From: a virus
Reading direction: 5' to 3' (one strand)
IMG/VR virus record: IMGVR_UViG_3300034524_000181
Location: 1 to 64,000 of that record
Length of the DNA: 64,000 bases
In this document: positions 1 to 9,377 of the stretch, piece after piece
Numbering within the stretch: the stretch's first letter is position 1
Layout: each line of letters starts with the position of its first letter
The notes under the pieces: generated by a model
The model's database searches: none
What the model was told of the DNA's origin: nothing
What the model saw: the letters and a program-made list of their open reading frames with translations, nothing else
Position numbers and translations under genes: made by a program

Positions 1-2523
1 TCAAATCAGGTCTATAAATCTTGTTTCTGTTGTACCGTCCTCGTATTCAATAACCACTTCAACGCCCACCTGGCCGTTTTCGCCCTTTTCAAGGTTTTCG
101 GAAGCAATCTGCGCTGAAAATGTATAACTTTTACGTGTTGCTGGGTATACCGTCTGTGACAGACTCTTTGTCATACCAGGTACACCAACAGCCTTGAAGG
201 AAGCAGTTCCCGAAACACCATTCTCAGTATCCACTTCAAAGCCGGAATTGACCCAGTAGGCAAAACCATCATCCGCTCTGGAATTGCGCAGATGGTTGAA
301 TGGTACCATATCTTTAATGTCCTGACGGTTTACCAACTCTGCTGAGGACAGCGCATCCGCTGCCTTGTCCCACTGTGCTGAAGAATCGCCAAGTTCCCGC
401 AGTTTAGTTGAAAGCTCAATCACTGTTTTCCATGGTTCCTGCAAGTTATACTGCCTTCTCACAACACGAGTCTTTACCAAAAGGCCTAGTTCTTTATCGT
501 CCACTGTAACAATATCACCCAGTTTCCATGCTTCGTGCTCATAACCGGTTAGCGCAGATAAATCCATTGCAGACAGTACATAAGAAACGCGAGGCTTCGA
601 ATATTCTGCAAGCCGCATTTTTGCATATTCCAGCATCTGATACGGATTTGTAAACGACGAACAATCAAGCGTCGACACCCTCACTTCACTGGAAAAAGTG
701 TAATCTTCCACGTATTCCTTACCTCCATTAATTGAAGCGAAGGTCAATCCGTCCTTTCCATAAGCATAGAGCTTTGTCACTAATTCACGTGTATCGACTA
801 CCCGCTGAATACTTTTCAAATTCTTTCTATATGAAAAAAGCGCTCCGCTATCAGTACCACTAAAAGTCAAAAGGTGTACCTGGCGGTTGGCGCTGTCAAA
901 CACCAGATCGCCGCCATAAATATTCTGTACGGTGCGAAGGATGGATAAGGCATTTTTTTCTGTACACTGCCATGTCCGTTTCGTAGTGACAGTAACATTT
1001 CCTACTGTCCAGCCTGTACCCAAAAGTGCATATTGCATCGGAACATCTGCAGTATCTGCATTGAATTCTCTAGGTTCTTTTTCCGCACTGAAAGACAGAT
1101 CGTAAAATACCGCTTCAGCATATACTTGCGTAATAACACGCCCATCTTCGCTTTTATTGTCCGTTAAGGTTCGGATCCGGTAAATGTCATTTACGATTTG
1201 CACTTGTTTTTCATTTTCCAGTGTGCTTCTTTTTGGATCATGGAACGGAAGCTTGAATTCCAGCGTATCCGCACCGTTCACCTCACCAGTGACAATGATA
1301 TCAAAGGCATTTTCAAGAACAGCTTCCCATGCTCCGTTTTTGTCCAAAATCACAGGACGGGCAAAGCCTAATTTCTCATAGGGCGCTTTCGGTATATCAT
1401 GAAGCTGTATTTCCAGAAGTTTTGGCGTCTTCAACGGATCGCTGCTGGTAAGGGTAACACGGAACCTTATATATTGCCGATTTGGCGATTGAAGTTCACC
1501 GCTGGTTCCCACAGCCTGCCATGCAGACCATTCTTCAAGATCATCGCTTGTGCTGGTCTCTACTAGAGACACTGAAGTAACACCTGCAGTATATTCGCTT
1601 GTCACAGCTACACGACCGCTGCCCGATAATGCACATGGAACCGCCCTTGTATAAAGTACGCCACTTGCAGGATACTCGCCATCTGTTGCTTTAAGGGTGA
1701 CTGCGCCAGGCTCTGCCAAAGCATCTACATCCGAAGCCGCATCCCCACCGTTTGCATGTAAAGACGACTTAAAATATAACAGCAAATCATCAGCTGTAAG
1801 CTGTGAGTCCGTTTCCAGAAACCAGTCGTCGAAGCCTCCGGCATAGTAGTAGGTATTTGCATGCATCCCCATAATAATGTCTGCTATACATTCCCGATTC
1901 AGCTCTCCCGAAAAGGAACGCACAGGCGACACCCAGGTTGCCCCGTCGCTGCGATCGCATATGATGTTCTGTACCTTTTTGTTGCTTACTTCAATGATGG
2001 AGGCGATAAAGTACCAGCCGCCGTTTTTTAAGGTAATGGTAGCTGTTTCACTCTGGTCGTAGATTAGTGTGCCGGAGGAGTTATACAACATCAGCCTAAG
2101 TCTTCCTTGATAAAGTGAAACATAAAGAATTGGCTGACCAGGTCCTTGGCGGGTATTGAATATGGGTATATATGTCTGGCCGACCGAATAGGTGGTAGGA
2201 TTAATCCAACCGCCTACAACAATCTTTTCGCCCAGATTGCTAAAGAAACTCCCATCATTTTCTGCTATAAGATGGGTCTTTTCAGAAGTCGGATTAACAA
2301 TATTTTGCCTAAAGTATCTTCCGAATCTTCCAGCAATAAGGTTTGCTGATGTACCTGACCAGCCGGAGATGGTAAAATGTCTGCCATGTCCCGATGAATC
2401 CATAAGCTGAAGATTTTCGTCTGGTGTTTTTTCATTAAATCGCCATAAAGCAGACATCCTTGATGTTACAGGAAACTCACCGGTAAAATCCTCTTGGCTC
2501 GTTAGAATTGATTTTATCGCCAT
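1..2523 (-). CDS. Phage tail-tip protein with LamG-like N-terminus and tail-endopeptidase-like core
   Basis: This 840-residue protein should sit at the tail tip and take part in host contact or cell-wall penetration. Residues about 1-230 look like a LamG or concanavalin-type fold (SGHGRHFTISGW, FDDWFLETDSQL). The middle, from about residue 385, resembles the N-terminal region of phage minor structural and prophage endopeptidase tail proteins (EFKLPFHDPKR, VNDIYRIRTL). The end looks like a carbohydrate-binding beta domain (SRKSYTFSAQI). It follows the Dit gene by four bases, the usual place for a Tal-type protein. The TGA stop occupies bases 1-3, so the gene is complete. A same-length homologue lies at 47154-49676. 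The enzymatic role is inferred, not seen. Confidence 0.85.
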   Translation of the reverse strand: MAIKSILTSQEDFTGEFPVTSRMSALWRFNEKTPDENLQLMDSSGHGRHFTISGWSGTSANLIAGRFGRYFRQNIVNPTSEKTHLIAENDGSFFSNLGEKIVVGGWINPTTYSVGQTYIPIFNTRQGPGQPILYVSLYQGRLRLMLYNSSGTLIYDQSETATITLKNGGWYFIASIIEVSNKKVQNIICDRSDGATWVSPVRSFSGELNRECIADIIMGMHANTYYYAGGFDDWFLETDSQLTADDLLLYFKSSLHANGGDAASDVDALAEPGAVTLKATDGEYPASGVLYTRAVPCALSGSGRVAVTSEYTAGVTSVSLVETSTSDDLEEWSAWQAVGTSGELQSPNRQYIRFRVTLTSSDPLKTPKLLEIQLHDIPKAPYEKLGFARPVILDKNGAWEAVLENAFDIIVTGEVNGADTLEFKLPFHDPKRSTLENEKQVQIVNDIYRIRTLTDNKSEDGRVITQVYAEAVFYDLSFSAEKEPREFNADTADVPMQYALLGTGWTVGNVTVTTKRTWQCTEKNALSILRTVQNIYGGDLVFDSANRQVHLLTFSGTDSGALFSYRKNLKSIQRVVDTRELVTKLYAYGKDGLTFASINGGKEYVEDYTFSSEVRVSTLDCSSFTNPYQMLEYAKMRLAEYSKPRVSYVLSAMDLSALTGYEHEAWKLGDIVTVDDKELGLLVKTRVVRRQYNLQEPWKTVIELSTKLRELGDSSAQWDKAADALSSAELVNRQDIKDMVPFNHLRNSRADDGFAYWVNSGFEVDTENGVSGTASFKAVGVPGMTKSLSQTVYPATRKSYTFSAQIASENLEKGENGQVGVEVVIEYEDGTTETRFIDLI

Positions 2524-2527
2524 GTTA

Positions 2528-3301
2528 TCACCTCCATCTGCTTTTTGCCTGTATTTTTAACTCAGTAAAGGTCGCGTTTTCTGCGGCAATCTCAATATGA
2601 TTAACACCTTTCCTGAGAATTGGAAAATTCAGATCCTGCAGGCTGGGAAGACCATTTCTCAAGGTTCGGCCTGTTTCATCAATAGCTTTAGCCGTTACCA
2701 TGCCAGAATCGATAACAAGTGTCTCACCTTCAGATAATGAGCCAACAATTCGCAATTCCTCTCCGTTCGTAATAAGCGAAATATAGCTTGATGAGGACGT
2801 TGATATCAAACCCTTCAAGAGATAAACCGGATTGGAATCCGCATTTCCTTTAACCCTCTCCAATTCATGCAGACCTGTTTCAGAAAGAACAAATATCTCA
2901 TCTTCCAACGCATAAGCATATGGGTCGGGACAAACAAACCGAAGTTCAAAGCTGCCCGCTGTCCGCAATATCCGCTCACAGTCAACCGCTTCTGATAAGC
3001 GAGCCATGAAATATCGGTCGGGCAAATCATCTAGAACAAGTTGTTTAAGACCGTTTTCCGGATTTAACCATTCAGCAACATTATCAAGAACCGATACAAG
3101 CTCAGTAAAACTGCGCTGGGGAAGCACACTACAGCTAATTATTATGTTTCGTTCTGATATGTCGCAGCCAAAATCTGCAATACCTGCTTTGCCCGGCACA
3201 GTTTCAAATGAATTGCGCAGGGCAGGGGAGACCTGCCATTTGGTAAGTCTTGCTCGTATTTTCATACTTTGCGACGATATTCCATTGTAGATAAATCCCA
3301 T
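2528..3301 (-). CDS. Distal tail protein (Dit-like, siphovirus tail component)
   Basis: The 257-residue product resembles siphovirus distal tail proteins, which form the hub joining the tail tube to the tip. The N-terminus MGFIYNGISSQSMKIRARL and the pattern VPGKAGIADFGCD are typical of the family. A segment near residue 125 (ELRFVCPDPYAYALEDE) marks the end of the ring-forming N-terminal domain, and a small beta domain follows. It lies between the tape measure and tail-tip genes, as expected for Dit. The homologue at 49681-50454 has the same length and is collinear throughout. Confidence 0.9.
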   Translation of the reverse strand: MGFIYNGISSQSMKIRARLTKWQVSPALRNSFETVPGKAGIADFGCDISERNIIISCSVLPQRSFTELVSVLDNVAEWLNPENGLKQLVLDDLPDRYFMARLSEAVDCERILRTAGSFELRFVCPDPYAYALEDEIFVLSETGLHELERVKGNADSNPVYLLKGLISTSSSSYISLITNGEELRIVGSLSEGETLVIDSGMVTAKAIDETGRTLRNGLPSLQDLNFPILRKGVNHIEIAAENATFTELKIQAKSRWR

Positions 3302-3314
3302 ATGCTTCCCTCCA

Positions 3315-5501
3315 TTACGCTGTTATAAAACGTCCCTGCGCCCTTGAACCTGTCTGCATCAGGTTATATAACTCCTGTGAAATCCTACGTATGTCTTCTT
3401 CACCACGAACAATCATCTGCTGCACCACAACAAGCGGCCCGGAAGCTAAACCGCTAAATCCACCTCTTCCACTTACATTAATATCAGGAGATATATTAAA
3501 ATCTGTCGGCACTGCATTTTGCATATCGTCTGCCACTCTGGCCATAGCCTTGTCAAATCCCTCACCAATACCCAGTGCCATATTGCCGCCAATACCTTCA
3601 AAAACAGTGGACGGAGATCTGATTCCAAGAAAATTCTTTACTCCATCAACAATACCGGAAAAGAAACCGGAAACCTTATCCTTAATCCAGCTACCAAGGC
3701 TTTTAATACCTTCCCAGATGCCTTTTACAATGTTCTTACCAATCTCAACCACTGAAACAACCGCCTTGCCCAAGCCTTCTATAATAGCCGCAACAATCTG
3801 AGGTAAAGACTTTACTAGTTCTGGAATGGCTTTCACAAGCCCGGCAGCAAGCTGTACGATAAGCATAATTCCTAATTCTATGATCTTCGGCATATTGTTC
3901 GTCACAAAGTCAATGATTGCTGTAATTATCCTCGGCAGTGCTTCAATGAGTTCTGGCAATGCGTTTAAAAGTCCCTGCGCCAGTCCCTGAATCAATGTAA
4001 AAGCAGCTTCAAGGATTTTGTCCATGTTATCCAGCAGTCCTTGCACAATGGTGATTACTGCTTGAACCGATGCTGGAATTAGCTCCGGTAATGCTTCTCC
4101 AAGCCCCATTACCAACGCTGTGATTAGCTGCACAGCTGCATCAATGAGTAAAGGCAGGTTATCAATGAGTGCTCCTACAATAGTCATGACCGCATCTACT
4201 GCTGCTGGAATCAGCTCCGGCAGCAGGCTCAAGAGAGTTTGAAGCACCTGAGAGAACAATTCAGTTACAGTTTGCAACAGCATGGGAAGCAGATCTTTGA
4301 CTGCTGAGATAATAGAACCAGTTGCCTCCGGCAGGGCTGCCACGATATTCTCCAAAACCGGTACAATATTTTTAACTACAGCCTGAAAGGCATCCACAAG
4401 ATTTTGGGTTAGGTTCGTCATATCAGCGTTCGCATTGCCAAGTCCTGCTATAAACGAACTTAGAGAGGCTTGTAAAAGACCAATGGAACCGCTGATGGTC
4501 TGGGTAGACTCTCTTGCGAAGTTGCCAGCATACTGTTCGGTTTTTTCAAAAAACATCTGCATGGCGATCTCGGCCTTTTCGGCATTGGTTGCGCTATTCC
4601 AGGCAAAATCCAGCCCTTTTGCAAGAGCATAAGCTTCGATGGTAGTGGCGTTCATGGCGACACCCAGATTATCCATCATGGTGAAGTTACCCTTGGCTGC
4701 GCCAGCGATGGATTCCATAGCAGTCTGCATGTCAATACCCATAACCGAAGCCATATCTGCCGCTCGCTGCATGGCCTTCTCGGTAAGTTCCAGACTTTTT
4801 TGCTGATCGACACCAGCACCCTGAAACAGTGCGCCCATTTTGTTGGCGGTGGCAAGGTACTCGGATTGGGACAAGCCCAGATTCTTGTAGGCTTCTTCTC
4901 CCGTTTTTTGGATACGTGCAGCATATTCTCCAAACACAGCTTCAGAACCACCAAGGTTCTGCTCAAGCTCACCAAACTGCTCCACGACCTCTTTTCCCAG
5001 CTTGATGGCAGCCGCGCCCGCTGCGGCTGCTGCAGCACCCATAGCCGCGCCAACACCTTTAAGAACGCTGCCCAGCTTCTCAAATTTCGAGCCGGATTTT
5101 TCGGCATTGTCTCCACTTTCCTTCAATTCGTCCCCAAGCTCGTCTGCACTTTCAGCAGACTGTTCGAGCTCGCGCTCCATTTTGTTCAGTTCGGCTTTTG
5201 CATTATTAAGCTGTATTTGCCACGACTGAGTACGTCTGTCGGTTTCTCCGAAAGATGAGGCGGCATTGGCAAGCGCTTTCTCCAAAGTAGCTATTTTTTC
5301 TTTCTGCAATTCGATCTCTTTGTTAAGCACCTTGTTTCTTGCAGTAACAGCTTCAACTGATTTATCTTGCTTATCAAACTGAGATGCGACCAGGTTCATT
5401 TCGCTACCCAGTACCTTAAAACTTTGGTTGATCTCGCGAATGGCGTTTTTAAATTCCTTTTCGCCTTCAATCCCGATCTTCAAGCCAAAATTGTCTGCCA
5501 C
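3315..5501 (-). CDS. Tail tape measure protein
   Basis: This 728-residue protein should set tail length and pass through the tube during DNA ejection. Residues about 30-145 are a charged, coiled-coil-rich region. An Ala/Gly-rich hydrophobic stretch follows near residues 150-175. Residues about 370-610 hold repeated hydrophobic units of roughly 37-40 residues with LPELI-type motifs. The C-terminus holds a GIRSPSTVFEGIG motif common in tape measures. The start is a GTG (codons for V/M-A-D-N-F-G) behind AAAGGAGG. The B homologue is 852 residues with a different middle, so the N- and C-termini are shared while the core has been exchanged or expanded. Confidence 0.93.
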   Translation of the reverse strand: MADNFGLKIGIEGEKEFKNAIREINQSFKVLGSEMNLVASQFDKQDKSVEAVTARNKVLNKEIELQKEKIATLEKALANAASSFGETDRRTQSWQIQLNNAKAELNKMERELEQSAESADELGDELKESGDNAEKSGSKFEKLGSVLKGVGAAMGAAAAAAGAAAIKLGKEVVEQFGELEQNLGGSEAVFGEYAARIQKTGEEAYKNLGLSQSEYLATANKMGALFQGAGVDQQKSLELTEKAMQRAADMASVMGIDMQTAMESIAGAAKGNFTMMDNLGVAMNATTIEAYALAKGLDFAWNSATNAEKAEIAMQMFFEKTEQYAGNFARESTQTISGSIGLLQASLSSFIAGLGNANADMTNLTQNLVDAFQAVVKNIVPVLENIVAALPEATGSIISAVKDLLPMLLQTVTELFSQVLQTLLSLLPELIPAAVDAVMTIVGALIDNLPLLIDAAVQLITALVMGLGEALPELIPASVQAVITIVQGLLDNMDKILEAAFTLIQGLAQGLLNALPELIEALPRIITAIIDFVTNNMPKIIELGIMLIVQLAAGLVKAIPELVKSLPQIVAAIIEGLGKAVVSVVEIGKNIVKGIWEGIKSLGSWIKDKVSGFFSGIVDGVKNFLGIRSPSTVFEGIGGNMALGIGEGFDKAMARVADDMQNAVPTDFNISPDINVSGRGGFSGLASGPLVVVQQMIVRGEEDIRRISQELYNLMQTGSRAQGRFITA

Positions 5502-5528
5502 ATAACCGCCTCCTTTCCTGCAAAATTT

Positions 5529-5732
5529 TTAAATTCCATAAGGTATCACATCATCAATGGTCAGCATGCGCTTCGGTTTGGACAGTCCTAAAAACTGTCT
5601 ATGGCACTCCCATAAATCAAGCAGGTACCCAATAGGCATTAGCCATACTTCATCCTCTGAACGGTTGAGCTGGACAGTGCCGTAATATAAAAGCCGAGTG
5701 AACAATTCCTCATCGCTCACTCGGCCGGTGTG
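5529..5732 (-). CDS. Frameshift extension of the tail assembly chaperone (gpT-like part)
   Basis: This frame encodes 67 residues that continue the chaperone at 5717-6100 after a -1 ribosomal frameshift. It ends with SKPKRMLTIDDVIPYGI. A GTG codon could start a 63-residue product on its own, but there is no good ribosome binding site in front of it. The prophage B counterpart has exactly the same length from the slip site and no standard start codon in the matching position. In long-tailed phages the G and GT products coat the tape measure before tube assembly. The location directly upstream of the tape measure gene fits that role. Confidence 0.8.
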   Translation of the reverse strand, partial: HTGRVSDEELFTRLLYYGTVQLNRSEDEVWLMPIGYLLDLWECHRQFLGLSKPKRMLTIDDVIPYGI

Positions 5733-6100
5733 TTTTTTAAGTCATCCTCACTTTCAACGTTTCTTTTGGTACCCTTGAACATTGCTTCCATGATAGCGTC
5801 TTTATATGCTGCCAGTTCCAAGGGAGATGTGAGAAGTTCCACTGTCTCTTCAGTCAGGAGTTCACGCTTATCCTGATTTTTGAGGTTGTGTATCAAAATG
5901 CTCTGGTTAGCCAGCAGTGTAATCAGCCATACCACTTCGTCAAGAGCCATCTCGAAGTTCTCGGTTTTCATCAGTTTCGTGCCGAGGTTTTCAAGACCGC
6001 CGTACCTTTTTGCAATCTCCTTTGTCGCTTTAGTGGTTAGAATAAGCTGATATTCTTCATCGCCGATTTTGATAATTGCGCTTCTGTCATTATCCTGCAT
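5717..6100 (-). CDS. Tail assembly chaperone (gpG-like)
   Basis: This 127-residue protein has the size and position of the short tail assembly chaperone. It lies between the major tail protein and the tape measure. It is mainly alpha-helical and charged, with the conserved segment NFEMALDEVVWLITLLANQS near residue 60. Its last codons contain a slippery run, and a shifted frame extends it by 67 residues. The homologue at 53241-53624 has the same length. It overlaps the neighbouring start by one base, which implies translational coupling. Confidence 0.85.
   Translation of the reverse strand: MQDNDRSAIIKIGDEEYQLILTTKATKEIAKRYGGLENLGTKLMKTENFEMALDEVVWLITLLANQSILIHNLKNQDKRELLTEETVELLTSPLELAAYKDAIMEAMFKGTKRNVESEDDLKNTPAE
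5732..5738 (-). other. -1 frameshift slippery heptamer A_AAA_AAC
   Basis: On the minus strand the zero-frame codons are TTA AAA AAC, which match the X_XXY_YYZ slippery pattern. The shifted frame runs open for 68 codons into the downstream gpT-like sequence. Prophage B has the same heptamer at 53256-53262, although the flanking codons differ (TCA AAA AAC). Confidence 0.8.
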
Positions 6101-6699
6101 TATTCGCTGCCTCCTCCCACAGCAAATACCGGCTCATAAACTTCCGTATACCAGCCGGTAATAGTTTCAGGCGATACACCGGGATCGTCTTCGCTGACCT
6201 CCGCCTTCCAAGGGTGCTTTCCCTGGCCATCTGGTTTGTTACGTCTCATGACTGTCCCTTCAATGGTGGGTGTCGAAAAGGTAATGCTATCACCTTTCGT
6301 TTGGAGATTTGTAGCCGGGATTCCGAATTTAACCCTGTAAAGCCAAAAATACCTGTACTTGCCGTTAGCTTTCTTGGCTCTAAAGCCGATTGCTACAGGC
6401 GCGCCTCCATCCTCACTGGCAGAAATCAGCACCTTATTGTCATCAAGGGTGGCTCCCGTCAAAACCTCAGCAGCGTCTACTCCGATATCTGCAACACCAA
6501 GAGTCAGGGTGCCGCTTTGAAATTCCTTGACCACTTCTGCCGCCCCGTCATCGGCATAAAGTGTCGCCTCTGCCAGCTCCACAGAAAGCTCTGCCGTAAT
6601 AGCCTTAGCCAGCGGAACAGGCGTGTCGTATGTCTCTTCTCCGTTTTCATTCTCAGTTATTTTGGCATAATATAACCTGTCCAGTCCGATTGTGGCCAT
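6100..6699 (-). CDS. Major tail tube protein
   Basis: This 199-residue protein fits the phi13-type major tail protein family, which polymerises into the tail tube. Recognisable segments are MATIGLDRLYYAKI at the start, AKAITAELSVELAEATLYAD and an RAKKANGKYRYFWLYRVKFG block. I chose the ATG at 6697-6699 because the AAAGGAGG is ten bases upstream; an ATG three codons earlier would sit almost on top of it. The gene overlaps the next one by one base. The homologue at 53637-54239 is very similar. Confidence 0.9.
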   Translation of the reverse strand: MATIGLDRLYYAKITENENGEETYDTPVPLAKAITAELSVELAEATLYADDGAAEVVKEFQSGTLTLGVADIGVDAAEVLTGATLDDNKVLISASEDGGAPVAIGFRAKKANGKYRYFWLYRVKFGIPATNLQTKGDSITFSTPTIEGTVMRRNKPDGQGKHPWKAEVSEDDPGVSPETITGWYTEVYEPVFAVGGGSE

Positions 6700-6704
6700 G
6701 TTTT

Positions 6705-7049
6705 TCATTCCTCCTTTACTTCATACTCTTTTGCCACATCAATGGCATAGTGGTGATAGCCGGTATCGTCCTCATGGCCTATATACCGCCTGTCGGTAAT
6801 GGTAAAGCCTGCTTGGAGCAATGTGTTCACTATTTCGTTTTTACGGGCAGTGTAGTTTCCCTTTATAAATAAAGACAACCTTACCTCCTGGGTTTCTACC
6901 TGAGGCCGGTTGTCTGCAAAAACTTCAAATGTATCTGTCATCGGAGTAATGACAAGGTACTCATCTGGCGGTACACCGCTAAATACCCCGGTTTCAATGG
7001 GGATACCCAAACCATCTAATAACGAGTTTAATTCTGACAATATGCTCAT
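6705..7049 (-). CDS. Tail terminator-like / minor head-tail protein
   Basis: The 114-residue product sits between the gp10-type protein and the major tail protein, the usual slot for the tail terminator that caps the tail tube. Conserved pieces are GVFSGVPPDEYLVITPM and RRYIGHEDDTGYHHYAIDV. Position and size support the role; the family was recognised mainly by context. It overlaps its upstream neighbour by four bases (ATGA type). The homologue lies at 54243-54596. Confidence 0.75.
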   Translation of the reverse strand: MSILSELNSLLDGLGIPIETGVFSGVPPDEYLVITPMTDTFEVFADNRPQVETQEVRLSLFIKGNYTARKNEIVNTLLQAGFTITDRRYIGHEDDTGYHHYAIDVAKEYEVKEE

Positions 7050-7477
7050 ATACGACCCAGCTCCTGTTCCAGTCTTGACTTCATTACTTCGATGCAGGAC
7101 TTCCTTGTAGCTGATTTTGCCGGTTTCAAAAAGGGCCTTGGAGGCTGCCCGGACTTGCCATACTCAATAATATTAGCAATCTTCGCATTGCTTACCCCAT
7201 CCTTCCTTGGTTCAGTAAAGCCGATTTTTATGTTGTGGTTTCCATCCCTGTCCTGTTTGGCAGGAGAGAGTCCCAAAGCATTTACCAATTCACCGGTTGC
7301 TCTGGACGGATATTTAGTGCCGCTCCCGATAACTGACTGAAGATTGGACTTCACTTTTGAAAGAACCACTTCCCCGCCTGCTTCCAGCACCTTAGGTATG
7401 ATTTCGTCTGTTCTTTCTCCAAGTCTGGATAACTTGAGCAAGAACTCTTCCGGCATTTTAACTTCCACCTTAGCCAC
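7046..7477 (-). CDS. HK97 gp10-like head-tail joining protein
   Basis: The 143-residue protein resembles the HK97 gp10 family of putative head-tail or tail-completion proteins. It is Lys-rich at the N-terminus (KMPEEFLLKLSRLGERTDEI) and has the family block ANIIEYGKSGQPPRPFLKPA near the C-terminus. A good ribosome binding site precedes the ATG. It is followed by an overlapping tail terminator-like gene. Its homologue in prophage B (54593-55024) has the same length if a GTG start is accepted. Confidence 0.88.
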   Translation of the reverse strand: MAKVEVKMPEEFLLKLSRLGERTDEIIPKVLEAGGEVVLSKVKSNLQSVIGSGTKYPSRATGELVNALGLSPAKQDRDGNHNIKIGFTEPRKDGVSNAKIANIIEYGKSGQPPRPFLKPAKSATRKSCIEVMKSRLEQELGRI

Positions 7478-7493
7478 GTTGCAGCCCCTCCTT

Positions 7494-7829
7494 TTATGCT
7501 TTGCTTGATTTCACCTTTTCCGCAAGCACCTCAATATACATTCCACGTCCTTTTACGTCCTCAACACTGATAATGTTGTACCTGCCATCGCTGCAAACGA
7601 GTACAAGATCTGTGGTAATTTCAAGGTTAGGTATCTTACGGAAGCGGAACAAGGCAGACGCCTGCGAAAACGCCGCCCTGTTTGCCCATTTTTCACTGCC
7701 ATGCCTATCTTCCTTGTATGCCCTTACCGAAGCAAGAATAACATCACCTTTTTCAGCAAAACCCTCACTGTCCTTAACCGGCTTGGTTGAGATAATATCC
7801 ACAAAAGTTCTCATTTTCCCAAAGCCCAT
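7494..7829 (-). CDS. Phage head closure / head-tail adaptor protein
   Basis: This 111-residue protein fits the SPP1 gp16 and HK97-type head-tail adaptor family, which closes the connector after DNA packaging. Segments such as MRTFVDIISTKPVKDSEGFA and DGRYNIISVEDVKGRGMYIE are typical. I chose the internal ATG at 7827-7829 because GGAAGGTG lies just upstream and the B homologue starts at the same residue. Its 5' end lies three bases before the stop of the preceding connector gene. Confidence 0.85.
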   Translation of the reverse strand: MGFGKMRTFVDIISTKPVKDSEGFAEKGDVILASVRAYKEDRHGSEKWANRAAFSQASALFRFRKIPNLEITTDLVLVCSDGRYNIISVEDVKGRGMYIEVLAEKVKSSKA

Positions 7830-7831
7830 AT

Positions 7832-8140
7832 TTACACCTTCCAATCCCGGTCGAGCCGCAACAAAAGGTTAACTGTATTCCATACCTGCTGTCCAGCCTG
7901 CACACTATCCCCAAAAAAGCCAGCCGTCGAGCCATCCCTGCTTTCATAAAAATGGCTCGACAGCATAATGACAGCCTGCTCAGTAGTAGGCAGCATGGGG
8001 TTTTCGGCATAATATCCTTCCGGCTTTTTCTGGTAACTTTCCGCATAGGCCACTGCGGCTTTGATATACTCTTGTAAAAGTGCGTCATCTTCGCTGTGCT
8101 GCAATATGAGGTTTGCTTTAACCTTCTCCAAAAGTTCCAT
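7832..8140 (-). CDS. Head-tail connector protein (gp6-like DNA packaging protein)
   Basis: The 102-residue product resembles HK97 gp6-like head-tail connector proteins. It is all-helical with the motifs EKVKANLILQHSEDDALLQE, AVIMLSSHFYESRDGS and a terminal VWNTVNLLLRLDRDWKV. It should form the ring below the portal. It lies directly after the capsid gene. In prophage B a head-fiber-like gene is inserted between capsid and connector, while here the two are 22 bases apart. Confidence 0.88.
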   Translation of the reverse strand: MELLEKVKANLILQHSEDDALLQEYIKAAVAYAESYQKKPEGYYAENPMLPTTEQAVIMLSSHFYESRDGSTAGFFGDSVQAGQQVWNTVNLLLRLDRDWKV

Positions 8141-8161
8141 GCCGCAGCACCTCCGTTTTCA

Positions 8162-9364
8162 TTAAGCTGATTTCTGCTGCAGTATCTTGACTGCTTCAGA
8201 CAGTACCAGCTTGCCATCTACACGCTGGGTTGCCATGAATCCAACTTGTCCGGTCGCAGCATACAACTCATTAAGCCGCTTAAAAACCCTGCCCTGACGG
8301 TCTGCCACCCAGTAATAAGAAAAATCGCCGAATACAATCGTTTTTGCTCCGGCGGCAATGGCTGGCATAAATGCAGAAGTTTTAACTGGACGATTGAGGA
8401 TAGTATCCGGTGTTCCAGCAGTTACAGAAGGCTGCCAGAGATACTGACCGTTGTTGTCTTTGAGCTTCCTTATAGCTTTAATTGTCGAATCATTTATAAT
8501 GAATACAGCGTTCCTGCGGTACGGAGACTTTAGGCTGTAGAACAAGTCCATGATCTCGTCAAGGGTAATGGCTGTTGCACTCGCCGCAGTTACTCCTATC
8601 TCGCCACCGCCGTTATCTGCCAAGATACCGGTTGGCTTGCCAGATCCGTCACCGATAAAAAATGCTTCCTCCTCTTTTGCTCCGATTCGGCGGGCGAATT
8701 CTTTGGCTATATACTGCTCAAGGTTGAATACACTATCGTTTAACAATTCCTCTGACACCTTGATCATAGTAGCCAGCTTATATGCGCCGATGGATACCTG
8801 TGCAAAGGAGTCATCGCTTTCGGGAATCTGGCCTTCCTCATCCACCCAGGATGCAGTACCCTTGCTTGCCACCACAGGAATTTTCTTGTCACCGCTGGAC
8901 GCGGTAATAACATTGGCAATCTGCCTAAAGATATTCTCCTCCTCCAGTGCTTCCACAAGAGTACGCTCAAAGTCGTCGGGAACAAGATATCCACCTTCGG
9001 TGTCCTCTCCAATCTGCAGCGCGTTGTGTACGTCATATTTGCGCCTGCCGCGCATCATGTTCCAGAAAGACTGCCTATACTCATCGCTGGCACGTCCGGT
9101 TTTTTCATTGTTGCCAGATATGGAAGTGGGTTTGTCTGTAATAGGAATATTCAACGGTTTTGACAGTTCCAAATCTATGGCAGCCTGACGCTCAAGACGC
9201 TCTATTTCTTTGCCCAGCGCAATAACGTCGGCTTCCATTTTTTCATAAGTCGCGGTATCCTCCGGTGAAAGCAGTCCGTCGTTCCCGCGTTTGCTGTCGA
9301 GGAAAGCTTTAGCAGCTTCCCATACTTTAGCGCGTTTTTCACGCAGTTCCAGTATTTTGCTCAT
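8162..9364 (-). CDS. HK97-fold major capsid protein
   Basis: This 400-residue protein is a phage major capsid protein of the HK97 family. The first roughly 100 residues are a charged helical delta or scaffold domain (SKILELREKRAKVWEAAKAF), expected to be removed by the neighbouring protease. The shell domain contains EGGYLVPDDFERTLVEALEE, SIGAYKLATMIKVSEELLND and the terminal MATQRVDGKLVLSEAVKIL. The ATG at 9362-9364 follows AAGGAGG by seven bases. The intact tryptophan codon in TASWVDEEG is the site that is a TAG stop in prophage B. Confidence 0.95.
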   Translation of the reverse strand: MSKILELREKRAKVWEAAKAFLDSKRGNDGLLSPEDTATYEKMEADVIALGKEIERLERQAAIDLELSKPLNIPITDKPTSISGNNEKTGRASDEYRQSFWNMMRGRRKYDVHNALQIGEDTEGGYLVPDDFERTLVEALEEENIFRQIANVITASSGDKKIPVVASKGTASWVDEEGQIPESDDSFAQVSIGAYKLATMIKVSEELLNDSVFNLEQYIAKEFARRIGAKEEEAFFIGDGSGKPTGILADNGGGEIGVTAASATAITLDEIMDLFYSLKSPYRRNAVFIINDSTIKAIRKLKDNNGQYLWQPSVTAGTPDTILNRPVKTSAFMPAIAAGAKTIVFGDFSYYWVADRQGRVFKRLNELYAATGQVGFMATQRVDGKLVLSEAVKILQQKSA

Positions 9365-9377
9365 AATCAAATCCTCC

